Below, one piece after another: positions 9,438 through 17,584 of a stretch of DNA of 64,000 nt (position 1 is the first letter of the stretch; each line of letters starts with the position of its first letter). The notes beneath the pieces are model-generated. The model was not told where the DNA came from. It searched no databases and saw nothing but the letters and a program-made list of their open reading frames with translations. The DNA comes from Azophilus sp965220425 (GTDB taxonomy: Bacteria > Pseudomonadota > Gammaproteobacteria > Pseudomonadales > Azotimanducaceae), in the NCBI GenBank assembly GCA_965220425.1, contig OZ244830.1, positions 4,960,001-5,024,000 on the forward strand, read 5' to 3'. A program made the position numbers and the translations under genes.

Positions 9438-9784
9438 GTTGAAATTACACTTGTTAATTCATTCGACCATATATTACAAAACGGGCTTGGCATCGTCACC
9501 TCAGGGATGGCTTTTTTCGACGTTTCAACGGTGTAAGGGATAGGCCCCCTGGTTTCTGCAGCGAGTCGCAAGGCGACCGGCGGTGGGTGTTCCGATGGTG
9601 GCGAGTGGGCATACGGCGCACCCAGGCCGACCTCCACGGACCGCCGTTCGTCCCTGTCGGCCCAGTCCCGGGGGTTGGCGCCCCAATAGTAGATGCGGCA
9701 CTTGCGCCTCCCCGACCCATTTGCCGGTCGCATATCGATTCAGTTCCAGTCATCTGTGCTCGCCCATCGCAGTACTCGTTGAAT
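9438..9784. other. Region upstream of hicBA, no recognised gene
   Basis: About 350 bases. The part nearest hicB is AT-rich (CGACCATATATTACAAAACG on the plus strand) and probably holds the hicBA promoter. The remainder has minus-strand open frames, one beginning CRIYYWGANPRDWADRDERR, without a match to any family I know; it may be another gene remnant. Confidence 0.4.
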
Positions 9785-10810
9785 TCATGCGGGCTGCTGC
9801 TGGGTTATGCAGTGGATCCCGCCTCCTCCCGGCGCAATATCGGTGACATCGACGGCCACGAGGGTCCGGTCGGGAAACAGCTTGCGGACGATGTCCTGCG
9901 CTGAGAGGTCCGTATCGGTCCCAAACCTGGGGAAAACGATCCCGCCGTTGGCGATATAGAAATTGATGTAGGAGCTGCAATAGATGTCGGTGGTCGCTTC
10001 CGCGTCGAAGGCTTCCTCGATCGGGATCAACTCGAGGCGCCTGCCCCTGGCGTCCGTCGCCTTGGCCAGGGCTTTCCAGTTCTCCTGCAGGTTTTTCCGC
10101 CGCTCCGGCAATGCTTCCGTACCCACCGCACACAGCACCACGCCGGGCTCTATGAAACTGGCCAGGGCATCGATATGGCCGTCGGTCTCGAAGTCTTCCG
10201 GGTCGCCGGGAACCCAGATTACCTTTTCCGCGCCCAATGCTTCGCAGAGTATGCGTTCGCCTTCGGCCTTGGTCATGCCGGGATTGCGGTTGGCGTTCAG
10301 CATGCACTGTTCGCTGGTGATGACGGTGCCTTCGCCGTCGACGGCGATCGCCCCGCCTTCCAGAAACGCATTGGCGGAAAACGCCCGTATCCCCAGCGCC
10401 TCCGCAACCCGGTGCCCCAGGGCCGCATCGTTGTTGTAGCGCTCGTACTTCCGGCCCCAGGCGTTGAACAGGAATACGGATGCGGCCAGCTCATCGCCGC
10501 ACTTGACGAAGATTGGGCCGCTGTCGCGGGACCAGGAGTCGTCCAACGGCACGACGAAGTAGTCGATGTCGCCGCCGCCAAGCGCCCTGGCGTTGGCAAG
10601 GCCTTCCTCGTCGACCATCATGGTCACCGGTTCGAACCGGCGGATGGCTTTCGCGACATTGGCATAGGCAATCTGCGTCCTGCCGAGGTCCGGCCAGTTG
10701 AAATCCGGCCGGTGCGGCCACTGCATCCAGCACCGCGCATGCGGTTCCCACTCGGCCGGCATGCGGAAGCCGGCCTCCCTGGCGCTGGTTCCACCGGTGA
10801 TGCCGGTCAA
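9785..10810 (-). CDS. aguA: Agmatine deiminase
   Basis: A ~341-residue Porphyromonas-type peptidyl-arginine deiminase family enzyme converting agmatine to N-carbamoylputrescine. Landmarks in order: FRMPAEWEPHARCWMQWPHR near the N-terminus, the substrate-binding WSRDSGPIFV, FNAWGRKYERYNND, the ALGIRAFSANAFLEGGAIAV block, GHIDALASFI with the catalytic His, and the catalytic Cys in APGGGGIHCITQQQ at the end. No ATG lies near the family start; TTG at 10808-10810, overlapping the stop of the aguB remnant, gives the right N-terminus. It would be translationally coupled to the remnant, so expression of aguA may depend on whatever transcribes it. Confidence 0.88.
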   Translation of the reverse strand: MTGITGGTSAREAGFRMPAEWEPHARCWMQWPHRPDFNWPDLGRTQIAYANVAKAIRRFEPVTMMVDEEGLANARALGGGDIDYFVVPLDDSWSRDSGPIFVKCGDELAASVFLFNAWGRKYERYNNDAALGHRVAEALGIRAFSANAFLEGGAIAVDGEGTVITSEQCMLNANRNPGMTKAEGERILCEALGAEKVIWVPGDPEDFETDGHIDALASFIEPGVVLCAVGTEALPERRKNLQENWKALAKATDARGRRLELIPIEEAFDAEATTDIYCSSYINFYIANGGIVFPRFGTDTDLSAQDIVRKLFPDRTLVAVDVTDIAPGGGGIHCITQQQPA

Positions 10811-11109
10811 GTTCCGATGGCCGTCGGATACAGCAGCAGTTCCGCGTCCCGCAACACCAGGCAGCGAGCCGCCTCGGGAAACCATTGATCCCAGCAGATC
10901 GCCGCGCCGAGCGTTGCATAGCGGATTTTCCATACCTTGAAGCCGGAATCGCCGGGCGAGAAATAGGATTTCTCCTGATAGCCCACCGAGTTCGGAATGT
11001 GGGATTTGCGGTATACACCCAGCACCGTACCATCGGCATCGACAATGGCAAGGGCGTTGTAGAACTCTTTGCTGAACCGCTCGATCAGCGCATTATCCTG
11101 CGTGATCAT
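10807..11109 (-). pseudogene. aguB: N-carbamoylputrescine amidase, internal fragment
   Basis: A 100-residue slice of a carbon-nitrogen hydrolase. It retains EFYNALAIVDADGTVLGVYR, the catalytic Lys region YRKSHIP, and the nucleophile elbow GAAICWDQWFPEAARCLVL with its Cys, and breaks off at LLLYPTAIGT. Intact AguB is about 290 residues; roughly the first 100 and last 95 are missing, including the catalytic Glu. The 5' end joins directly to a family A repeat (11095-11135), which supplies the apparent ATG; the 3' end was deleted up to the aguA start. Without this amidase the agmatine-to-putrescine route needs another enzyme encoded elsewhere. Confidence 0.85.
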
Positions 11110-11135
11110 CGCGGCCCCTGGTGAGATATGCGGGT
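11095..11135. repeat. Family A repeat, terminal fragment A6
   Basis: About 40 bases reading on the minus strand as CCCGCATATCTCACCAGGGG then CCGCGATGATCACGCAGGAT. It matches the left end of copy A5 (GGGCCGCGATGATCGCGCAG after the same terminal motif) with few differences. It sits exactly at the 5' break of the aguB remnant. Confidence 0.75.
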
Positions 11136-11243
11136 TGGCAGCGCCGGCGCTGCGCCGGTCGGGCGTGGTCGGATAAGCCCACTCGGTATGGCGGTATCGC
11201 CCGGCGCGCCCGGCTTGCCGTCGGGACGCTCGTTGCGAACGCC

Positions 11244-12089
11244 TTACCGGTTCGCGAAGGCGACCACCTCCGCCAGGCTCGAGGCGCCGACCGCCAGCAT
11301 GACCAGCCGGTCCAGCCCGAGCGCCACGCCGGCACAGTCCGGCAGCCCGCTGCGCATGGCCGCCAGCAGGCGTTCGTCGGGCTCCATCGGCAGCTTGCCG
11401 CGCCGACGGCGGTTGCGATTGTCCCGGTCCATGCGGGCGCGCAGTTCCCCGGCGTCGGTGAGTTCGTGATAGCCGTTGGCCAACTCGAGGCCGTCCACCA
11501 CCAGTTCAAACCGCGCCGCCACCCCGGGGTCGTCGCCGCGCAAGCGGGCGAGCGCCGCCTGTGCCGCCGGGTAATCCGTTATGAACACGCGGCCCTCGCC
11601 GAGGTTCTCGACCGCTTCGACAAAGCGCAGGTCCTCGTCCGCCGGCTCCTCCCGGCGAGTCGCAAGCAGTTCGGCGTGGGTCAGGAAGCGGTACGGTTCC
11701 GAACCCAGTATGCAGTCCACCAATTCGGCGACCTCCCGCATCAGCGCGCGATCGTCAAAGCCGAGCCGGTACCACTCGACCAACGTGAACTCGGTGAGGT
11801 GCAAGCGCCCGGACTCGCCCGCCCGGTAGGCGGGGCCGATCTGGTAGATGGACGGCGCGCCCGCCGCGAGCAGCCGTTTCATGTAGTACTCGGGCGAGGT
11901 TTGCAGGAAATCGCCGCCGATGATGCGAAGGCTTTCGATTTCAACATCGGACACCGAGGTTCGGCCGAGCGTCGGGGTCTGCACCTCGACCACGTTCCGT
12001 TCCGCAAAGAACCCGCGTATCGCGCTCAGTATCCCGGCTCGGGCACGGAGCGCAGCCATACCGCCGGTCGGTTCCCACGCACTCGGCAT
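11244..12089 (-). CDS. epmA: EF-P beta-lysylation protein EpmA (lysyl-tRNA synthetase paralogue)
   Basis: A 281-residue class II aminoacyl-tRNA synthetase catalytic core without the anticodon-binding domain, the hallmark of EpmA/GenX/PoxA, which attaches beta-lysine to elongation factor P. Motif 1 region: IRGFFAERNVVEVQTPTLGR. Motif 2: AYRAGESGRLHLTEFTLVEW. Motif 3: GVALGLDRLVMLAVGA. The lysine-binding GLELANGYHELTD is present. ATG at 12089. It is somewhat shorter than the E. coli protein (about 325), mainly at the N-terminus. No epmB or efp gene is in the window. Confidence 0.92.
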   Translation of the reverse strand: MPSAWEPTGGMAALRARAGILSAIRGFFAERNVVEVQTPTLGRTSVSDVEIESLRIIGGDFLQTSPEYYMKRLLAAGAPSIYQIGPAYRAGESGRLHLTEFTLVEWYRLGFDDRALMREVAELVDCILGSEPYRFLTHAELLATRREEPADEDLRFVEAVENLGEGRVFITDYPAAQAALARLRGDDPGVAARFELVVDGLELANGYHELTDAGELRARMDRDNRNRRRRGKLPMEPDERLLAAMRSGLPDCAGVALGLDRLVMLAVGASSLAEVVAFANR

Positions 12090-12287
12090 CCCGTCGATTT
12101 CCCTTCTTTCCGGCCATTGGGCCGCAATACCTTAACCTGCCCGTGTCACCGATTTCCTGCCCCGTCCGCCTTCGCACTCGCGACGAAACCCGGTGTGAAT
12201 CGCGGATCGATCCCGGTTGGGATCAGGCAGAACCGCCTTTCCCGGCCGGAACCAACGCATCGCCAGCGCGCATGCACAACTCGAGAG

Positions 12288-12713
12288 TCAAACGTCCCCC
12301 GGGTTGGCCGGCCGCGGCGGCTCCGGCCGCGTGACCAGATAGAGCGCCACACCACCCAGGATGACGCCTTGCACCACCAGCGCCCATCCACGCACGTCGA
12401 GGACCAGCGATAGAGCGAAGACAAGCGCGATGGCGATCACCGCCGAGAGCTTGCCCTGCGTCGAAATCGCTCGGTGTTCGCGCCAGTTCCGGATGGAACG
12501 ACCGAAATGCCGGTGGTTGACCAGCCATGTGTGCAGCCGGTGCGACCCCCGCGAGAAAAGGAAGGCCGCCAGTATCAGGAATGGTGTGGTCGGCAACAGC
12601 GGCGCCACGATTCCGATAACGCCGAGACCCAGCGCCAAGGCGCCAAGCGCTGTCCAGAGGTGACGCCGCGGGGCCTGTTGTGCCGACTTCCCCATCAGGA
12701 GCCGTTCCCACAC
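12288..12713 (-). CDS. DUF454 (YbaN-type) inner-membrane protein
   Basis: A 141-residue small membrane protein of the DUF454 family. The signature GVIGIVAPLLPTTPFLILAA lies in the first hydrophobic pair, followed by the conserved FSRGSHRLHTWLVNHRHFG loop and RNWREHRAIS, then two more helices. Function unknown. The chosen start is GTG at 12711-12713, preceded by GGAGG at good spacing; an ATG six codons in is an alternative. It precedes the family A element A3, which occupies its promoter region. Confidence 0.8.
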   Translation of the reverse strand: MWERLLMGKSAQQAPRRHLWTALGALALGLGVIGIVAPLLPTTPFLILAAFLFSRGSHRLHTWLVNHRHFGRSIRNWREHRAISTQGKLSAVIAIALVFALSLVLDVRGWALVVQGVILGGVALYLVTRPEPPRPANPGDV

Positions 12714-12751
12714 CAGTCCCTCCGATCCCGCAAGATCCTGACGCTTTCCTT

Positions 12752-12953
12752 AGCCCGCATATTGCACCAAGCCGCTCATTGAGATATCGAATGTTGTTTG
12801 TTTTTTCACGGTTGCTTCCAAATATGCTGAAGTTGTTTCGGGTACAAACTGCGCTGGCCGCGCCGGGCAGAATCTCCAAAAAACGAAGGTACCTGATTGA
12901 AACGCAATGACATTCAGTGACTCAATAAGCGGCTTGGTGAGATATGCGGGCTC
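12752..12953. repeat. Family A element, copy A3, both ends present (~202 bp)
   Basis: Left end: AGCCCGCATATTGCACCAAG followed by CCGCTCATTGAGATATCGAA. Right end, read on the minus strand: AGCCCGCATATCTCACCAAG followed by CCGCTTATTGAGTCACTGAA. These form imperfect terminal inverted repeats of about 44 bp. The interior has the family block GGTACAAACTGCGCTGGCCG. There is no coding capacity, so it is MITE-like. It lies between the divergently transcribed DUF454 gene and the toxin-antitoxin pair. Confidence 0.85.
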
Positions 12954-13042
12954 GACTGCTCTGGTCGAAGTTCATCGTCATGAGCCTGTTGACATCTATG
13001 ACATAGGCATAATAATGCCACATAACAACAAGGCGATGGATC

Positions 13043-13303
13043 GTGAAAGCCCGAACCATGGTGTACCTGGAGCAGGAGCAACTCGAAATCCTGCGTGCCG
13101 AAGCGAACGACAAGCGCATCTCGCTCGCCGAGGTCGTCCGGCAGGCGCTCCAGGATCACATCGAATCCAAACCGGCGGCGGCGCCGGTCGCTCCGGAAAC
13201 CTGGCTCAACATCGTAGGCCTCGGGTCATGCGGTCGCGCGGACGTTGCCGAGCACCACGACCGATATCTGGCCAAGGCGCTCGAGCGTGAGCACACTGGT
13301 TGA
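13043..13303 (+). CDS. Ribbon-helix-helix antitoxin
   Basis: An 86-residue protein whose first ~45 residues form a CopG/Arc-type ribbon-helix-helix DNA-binding domain: RTMVYLEQEQLEILRAEAND then RISLAEVVRQALQDHI. The tail (AAAPVAPETWLNIVG and beyond) would bind and inhibit the PIN toxin. Such antitoxins autorepress their operon. The start is GTG at 13043 (or ATG at 13058, which keeps the whole beta strand). Its 3' end overlaps the toxin gene by 17 bases, the usual arrangement of VapBC-like pairs. Confidence 0.82.
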   Translation: MKARTMVYLEQEQLEILRAEANDKRISLAEVVRQALQDHIESKPAAAPVAPETWLNIVGLGSCGRADVAEHHDRYLAKALEREHTG

Positions 13304-13712
13304 CACCGGCGCCTGGTACGCCGTCGCCAATCGTTCGGATCGACATCATGCCGAAGCGCGGCGCTTCTACACACAACACGCACCCGACGGGTCGTTCGTC
13401 ACCACCACCCTGATCGTCGCCGAAACCTGCTCGCTGCTCAGCGCCCGCCTCGGTCATCCCGCCACCCTGACTTTCTGGCAGACCTTGCGCGAGACCAGAA
13501 CTCCGATCCTGACGGTTGAGCCCGTCGACCTGGAGGCTGCCTGGCACATCGCGCAGGGGTTTCAGGACCAGGCATTCAGCTTCGTCGACTGCACGACGTT
13601 CGCCCTGATGGAACGCACCGGAGTCACCGACGCTTTCGCATTCGATGCACACTTCCTCGTCTATCGTTACGGACCGGAACGGCGGCGCTCGCTACGGCGC
13701 CTGCCCGCCTGA
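13287..13712 (+). CDS. vapC: PIN-domain (VapC-type) toxin RNase
   Basis: A 141-residue PIN-domain ribonuclease. Acidic active-site residues are visible: Asp in TLVDTGAWYAVANRSD, Glu in TTLIVAETCSLLSARLG, and Asp residues in FSFVDCTTFALMER and VTDAFAFDAHF. These bind magnesium or manganese for RNA cleavage. GTG at 13287-13289 is the start that matches the family N-terminus; the longer open frame from 13245 is antitoxin coding sequence read in another frame. Together with the overlapping RHH gene this forms a complete type II toxin-antitoxin module placed right after repeat A3. Confidence 0.88.
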   Translation: MSTLVDTGAWYAVANRSDRHHAEARRFYTQHAPDGSFVTTTLIVAETCSLLSARLGHPATLTFWQTLRETRTPILTVEPVDLEAAWHIAQGFQDQAFSFVDCTTFALMERTGVTDAFAFDAHFLVYRYGPERRRSLRRLPA

Positions 13713-13736
13713 CCGAGCGGACCCCAAACGCATTCC

Positions 13737-14627
13737 ATGCCCGAGTTGCCTGACCTCACCGTCTACATCGAGCACCTCGACCGGCGCATCGTCGGTGAGC
13801 GCCTTTTCGACATACGCCTGGGGAGCCCCTTCGTGTTGCGCTCGGTGACGCCGCCGATCGAGGCAGTCAGGGGCTTGCGGATCAAGGGCCTGCAGCGGCT
13901 GGCAAAGCAACTCGTCTTCGAACTCGAAAACGATCTCTTCGTCGTCATTCATCTCATGGTCGCCGGGCGCCTGCGCTGGTACGAGGCGGGCCGCGTCCTG
14001 CCCAGGCGCGGCGGACTCGCGGCATTCGACTGCTCCTCCGGAACGCTGATCTTCACCGAGGCGAGCAAGAAGAAACGCGCTTCGCTGCGGCTGGTCGAAG
14101 GCCGGGAGGCGCTGGCGCAATTCGATCCCGGCGGGTTGGAGGTGCTGAATATCGAGTTCCCCGATTTCATGGAACGGCTGCGCGCCTCGAATCATACGTT
14201 GAAGCGCGCGCTCACCGACCAGCGCATCTTCGCGGGGATAGGCAATGCCTACTCCGATGAGATTCTGCTGCATGCGCGGCTGTCGCCGTTCAAGCGCGCC
14301 CGTGACCTGAGCGATGCGCAAGGCGAACGGCTGTTTGCGGCCTGCCGCGGGACGCTCGCGGACTGGATCGGCATCCTGCGCGCCAAGACGGGCGATGCGT
14401 TCCCGGACAAAGTCACCGCCTTCCACGACGAGATGGCCGCCCACGGCAAGTACCGGCAACCCTGCCCGGTGTGCGGCGCCCCGATCCAGCGCATCGTCCA
14501 CGCCGAGAACGAGAGCAACTACTGCGCCCGCTGCCAGACCGGCGGGCGGGTACTTGCAGACCGGTCGTTGTCCCGGCTGCTCAAGGACGCCTGGCCGAAG
14601 CGGATCGAGGAGTTGGAGGGCATTTGA
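13737..14627 (+). CDS. Fpg/Nei family DNA glycosylase
   Basis: A 296-residue DNA glycosylase/AP lyase of base excision repair. The N-terminus MPELPDLTVYIEHLDRRIVG has the catalytic Pro2 and Glu3. The middle carries the helix-two-turn-helix with QRIFAGIGNAYSDEIL, and the C-terminus a complete zinc finger, CPVCGAPIQRIVHAENESN then YCARC. The SKKKRASLRL stretch resembles the branch of the family found with an altered lesion loop, so 8-oxoguanine specificity is likely but not certain. It starts 24 bases after the toxin stop; this may be readthrough rather than a functional link. Confidence 0.9.
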   Translation: MPELPDLTVYIEHLDRRIVGERLFDIRLGSPFVLRSVTPPIEAVRGLRIKGLQRLAKQLVFELENDLFVVIHLMVAGRLRWYEAGRVLPRRGGLAAFDCSSGTLIFTEASKKKRASLRLVEGREALAQFDPGGLEVLNIEFPDFMERLRASNHTLKRALTDQRIFAGIGNAYSDEILLHARLSPFKRARDLSDAQGERLFAACRGTLADWIGILRAKTGDAFPDKVTAFHDEMAAHGKYRQPCPVCGAPIQRIVHAENESNYCARCQTGGRVLADRSLSRLLKDAWPKRIEELEGI

Positions 14628-14696
14628 CCATTGCTTTGTGTTCCACCCTGGGAAAAGATAGCCGGTCGGAAATTTCATACTCCATGGAGGTTGGCG

Positions 14697-15623
14697 ATGG
14701 CGGCATTCGCTGGAAACCAGGCGGCGGGTAGCGCCGTTCGAAGCGCACGGTTTATTGCCAGGGCACGCCCGGGTTTCACTTTCTTCGTAGCCGCGCTACT
14801 CGCGCTGACTATCGGCACACCCGCTACGGCGTCGGGAACGTTGCAACCCGAAGACGACTGGCTGGAAGCCGCCACGGCCGGAGCGCATCGCACTCCGGAA
14901 TACAGCGCGCGGGATGCCTACCGGCACCCCGTGGAGGTACTCCGGTTTTTCGGCGTGCAACCGGATTCCACGGTGGTTGAGATCTGGCCGAGCGGCGGCT
15001 GGTGGACGGAGATTCTGGCGCCGGCGCTGCGCGACGAGGGTGTCTACTACGCTGCCGGGTTCGCGTTGAGCGCACAACGAACCCCGAAATACCGCAGGAA
15101 CGCGCAGCAGCGGTTTGCAGAGAAACTGGCGGCCGCTCCCGACCTGTACGGCGCCGCCATCGTTACCGAACTCAGCATTCCCGAGCAGACAACCATCGCC
15201 CCGCCCGGGTCTGCGGATTTCGTGCTGACCTTCCGCAACGTTCACAACTGGCTGAACGGCGACTACGCCGCGGATATGTTCGAGGTCATGGCCCGCGCCT
15301 TGCGGCCGGGAGGAATCCTGGGCTTGGTAACCCACCGCGCACCCGAGGGACGCAGTATCGAGGACATGAAAGAAAGCGGTTACGTCACCGAAGCCCTGGT
15401 CGTCGAGATGGCCGAGGCCGCGGGACTGTCGCTGGACGGCTCCTCCGAGGTCGATGCCAACCCGCGCGACACCAAGGATCATCCCGCCGGTGTCTGGACG
15501 CTTCCGCCGTCGCTGGCACACTGCCGCGATATGCCCGAAGGCGAAGAGCGCGATGCGTGCGAAGCCCACTACCGGGCCATCGGCGAATCCGACCGCATGA
15601 CGCTGAAGTTCCGTAAACACTGA
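14697..15623 (+). CDS. Exported SAM-dependent methyltransferase (COG4798-like)
   Basis: A 308-residue protein. A long basic N-terminus and hydrophobic segment (FFVAALLALTIGTPATA) form a signal peptide, cleaved near ATASG. The mature part has the pattern of a predicted periplasmic methyltransferase family: RDAYRHPVEVLRFFGVQPDS, VVEIWPSGGWWTEILAPAL (SAM motif I), FVLTFRNVHNWLNGDYAADM and a GILGLVTHRAP strand. Start chosen at ATG 14697 with TGGAGG seven bases upstream. Substrates of this family are unknown, and a SAM enzyme outside the cytoplasm would be surprising, so the localisation deserves testing. Confidence 0.78.
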   Translation: MAAFAGNQAAGSAVRSARFIARARPGFTFFVAALLALTIGTPATASGTLQPEDDWLEAATAGAHRTPEYSARDAYRHPVEVLRFFGVQPDSTVVEIWPSGGWWTEILAPALRDEGVYYAAGFALSAQRTPKYRRNAQQRFAEKLAAAPDLYGAAIVTELSIPEQTTIAPPGSADFVLTFRNVHNWLNGDYAADMFEVMARALRPGGILGLVTHRAPEGRSIEDMKESGYVTEALVVEMAEAAGLSLDGSSEVDANPRDTKDHPAGVWTLPPSLAHCRDMPEGEERDACEAHYRAIGESDRMTLKFRKH

Positions 15624-15811
15624 CGGGGCGATGTCCCAGCCAGACGGGATAGCGGTCAACGGGCGCGAATTCGACTCACTTGACAGTGTTAATCCGCGAA
15701 TAAGACGTCTGGAAGGGGCAATGGCGCGGCATTGCAGGGGCCGGCAGCGGGAAATCCGGTGGCGGCGGCTGCTATAGTCGTCACAATCGGTCGCAACGGG
15801 ATGGATTCCAC

Positions 15812-16132
15812 ATGTTCTACGAGCTTCGACAGTACAAGGTTCTCCCAGGCAAGATGGATGAATGGATCAGCTATATGGAGGGCACCATCATCCCCTTCCA
15901 GGTGGCGCGGGGAATAGTCATCACCGGCAGCTTCCGGGGCGAGCAGGACGATTCGGTCTATGTCTGGCTGCGCCGTTTCGAGTCCGAGGCGCAACGGGAA
16001 CGCCTCTACGCCGATGTCTACAACAGCGCCGAGTGGAAGAACGAGATGGCGCCGCGGGTGGGCCGGTTGATCGACCGCGAATCGATCACCGTGCAGCGCA
16101 TCGTGCCTACACCGAGGTCCGTCGCCCAGTAA
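15812..16132 (+). CDS. NIPSNAP family protein
   Basis: A 106-residue ferredoxin-like-fold protein: MFYELRQYKVLPGKMDEWIS at the start, GSFRGEQDDSVYVWLRRFES in the middle and YADVYNSAEWKNEM near the end, all typical of NIPSNAP. Bacterial members are often found near catabolic or transport genes, but no biochemical function is fixed. A 188-base gap separates it from the methyltransferase, and the transporter operon follows 87 bases later, so it could be the first gene of that operon. Confidence 0.85.
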   Translation: MFYELRQYKVLPGKMDEWISYMEGTIIPFQVARGIVITGSFRGEQDDSVYVWLRRFESEAQRERLYADVYNSAEWKNEMAPRVGRLIDRESITVQRIVPTPRSVAQ

Positions 16133-16218
16133 TCCAGGCGCGAGGCGCCTTCAGGCCGTCATTCGGCTCCAGGCCCAACCTGCGGTTCGATCCACCATCA
16201 CGTGAACGGGAGGAGCCT

Positions 16219-17421
16219 ATGCACGACTATCGGAAGTTGCGGCGGATTGCCGGGCGAGACCCGCTTCGGAGCCGGCCTCTTCTGCAGATGCCTACGAACC
16301 GGCGGCGATTTGTCGCGGGTCTGGCCGCGGCCGCGGGTACCGTCCTGGCCGGCTGCGGACCGGCTCGGGACACCGGCAGCGAACTGGCGCTGCTGACCTG
16401 GGATGCCTACGCCGATCCGCGCCTGCTGGACCTCTGGCGGGAGCGGACGGGCGGGTCGATCCGCTACGAGATTCACGTCTCCGATCCGACATCCGTCAAT
16501 CGCCTGCGGGCCGGGGAAACCGCCGTGTGGGATTTCGTCAATCTGAACAATCCCTGGGCACGCAAGGAACTCTGGCCGGCGGGGCTGATCCGAGACCTGC
16601 CGCGCGAGCGGTTCGAGCCGCTCTACGACGCCATGTTCGACAAGTTTGCACCGCCCTACCACTGGGCGATGAGCGACGGCGGCGAGCATCTGCTCGGGGT
16701 CGTTCAGCGGTTCGAGACCTTCGATTTCGTCGTCAATGCCGATGTCGTTTCGCCACGCACGGCCAAGGACGAAGGCTGGGACATCTTCAACAACCCCGAC
16801 TTTGCGAATCGCTACGGCATCCTGGCCTACGAAGACTGGAACGTGATGGACATCTGCATGGGCGCGGGCATCGACCCGTTCGGCGAGAAGACGGAGAACG
16901 ACTATTCGGCGTTCGAGATAACGGCCAGGCGATGGGTCGGCAACGCGAGAATGATCAGCACCGACTTCGCGCAGTTGAACCTTGCCATCATCAATGGAGA
17001 GATCGACGCCTATTTCACGGGCGGCACCTATTCGATCACGTCGGCGCGGCTGGAAGGCGTGAACAACCTGTACGCGGTCACGCCGCAGCGCGGGCCCGCC
17101 CGGGGCAAGGGCGGCATCAACTGGATCGAACTGAATTCCGCGGTCGCCAATCCCGCCCCCAATGACGATGTGCTCGATTTCCTGGAGTGGATCACCGAAC
17201 CGGACCCGGCCTACATCATCGCCAACGGCAACGGCAACCTGCAGCCTGTCAGCCAGATGGCCCAGCCCGAGGTACTGGCCAGGTTCACGAAGGAACAGTT
17301 GGCGGCGTTGCAATGGGACGAATTCGAAGAACGCCTCGGCAACTCGGTCGAATTCGACATCGTCCCGGGCTATGACCGGCTCTACGACATCTACGCGGCC
17401 GCGATACGCGCCCGCGGCTGA
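16219..17421 (+). CDS. Polyamine-type ABC transporter, substrate-binding lipoprotein
   Basis: A 400-residue extracytoplasmic solute-binding protein of the spermidine/putrescine (PotD/PotF) type. The N-terminus has a twin-arginine-like TNRRRFVAGLAAAAG followed by the lipobox LAGC, so it is probably a Tat-exported lipoprotein. The binding fold begins LALLTWDAYADPRLLDLWRE. Later landmarks are NVMDICMGAGIDPFG, INGEIDAYFTGGTYSITSAR and GGINWIELNSAVANPAP. Start at ATG 16219, five bases after GGGAGGAG; the open frame upstream to 15862 is NIPSNAP sequence in another frame. Ligand could be a polyamine or another cation; the family is broader than its name. Confidence 0.85.
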   Translation: MHDYRKLRRIAGRDPLRSRPLLQMPTNRRRFVAGLAAAAGTVLAGCGPARDTGSELALLTWDAYADPRLLDLWRERTGGSIRYEIHVSDPTSVNRLRAGETAVWDFVNLNNPWARKELWPAGLIRDLPRERFEPLYDAMFDKFAPPYHWAMSDGGEHLLGVVQRFETFDFVVNADVVSPRTAKDEGWDIFNNPDFANRYGILAYEDWNVMDICMGAGIDPFGEKTENDYSAFEITARRWVGNARMISTDFAQLNLAIINGEIDAYFTGGTYSITSARLEGVNNLYAVTPQRGPARGKGGINWIELNSAVANPAPNDDVLDFLEWITEPDPAYIIANGNGNLQPVSQMAQPEVLARFTKEQLAALQWDEFEERLGNSVEFDIVPGYDRLYDIYAAAIRARG

Positions 17422-17430
17422 TTCGGTTGT

Positions 17431-17558
17431 GGCCGGCACATTGCACCAGGCCACTGCTTGAGTTGCCGCATGTTGTCCGGTGCAGACAACGTGGCTTCAG
17501 GCTTGGCAAACCGTTCCTCGACCAAACCGCGCCGGCCGCGCTCTCGCGAGTCTTCAGC
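17431..17558. repeat. Family A repeat, copy A4 (diverged), inside the ABC operon
   Basis: Reads GGCACATTGCACCAGGCCAC, TTGAGTTGCCGCATGTTGTC, and later CCAAACCGCGCCGGCCGCGC with CTCGCGAGTCTT. It aligns with A2 and A5 in order but with many substitutions, so it is an old copy. It fills most of the 163-base gap between the binding-protein gene and the ATPase gene. One end only. Confidence 0.65.
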
Positions 17559-17584
17559 CCGTTTGTGCGGGCTCGCCGGATAGC

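Noticed and set aside
15862..16218. Upstream extension of the solute-binding protein
   Set aside because: It reads the NIPSNAP gene in a different frame; a strong ribosome site and signal peptide begin at 16219.
17553..17580. Possible terminator GCCCGTTTGTGCGGGC before the ATPase gene
   Set aside because: Stem of only five pairs and no T-run; too weak to call.
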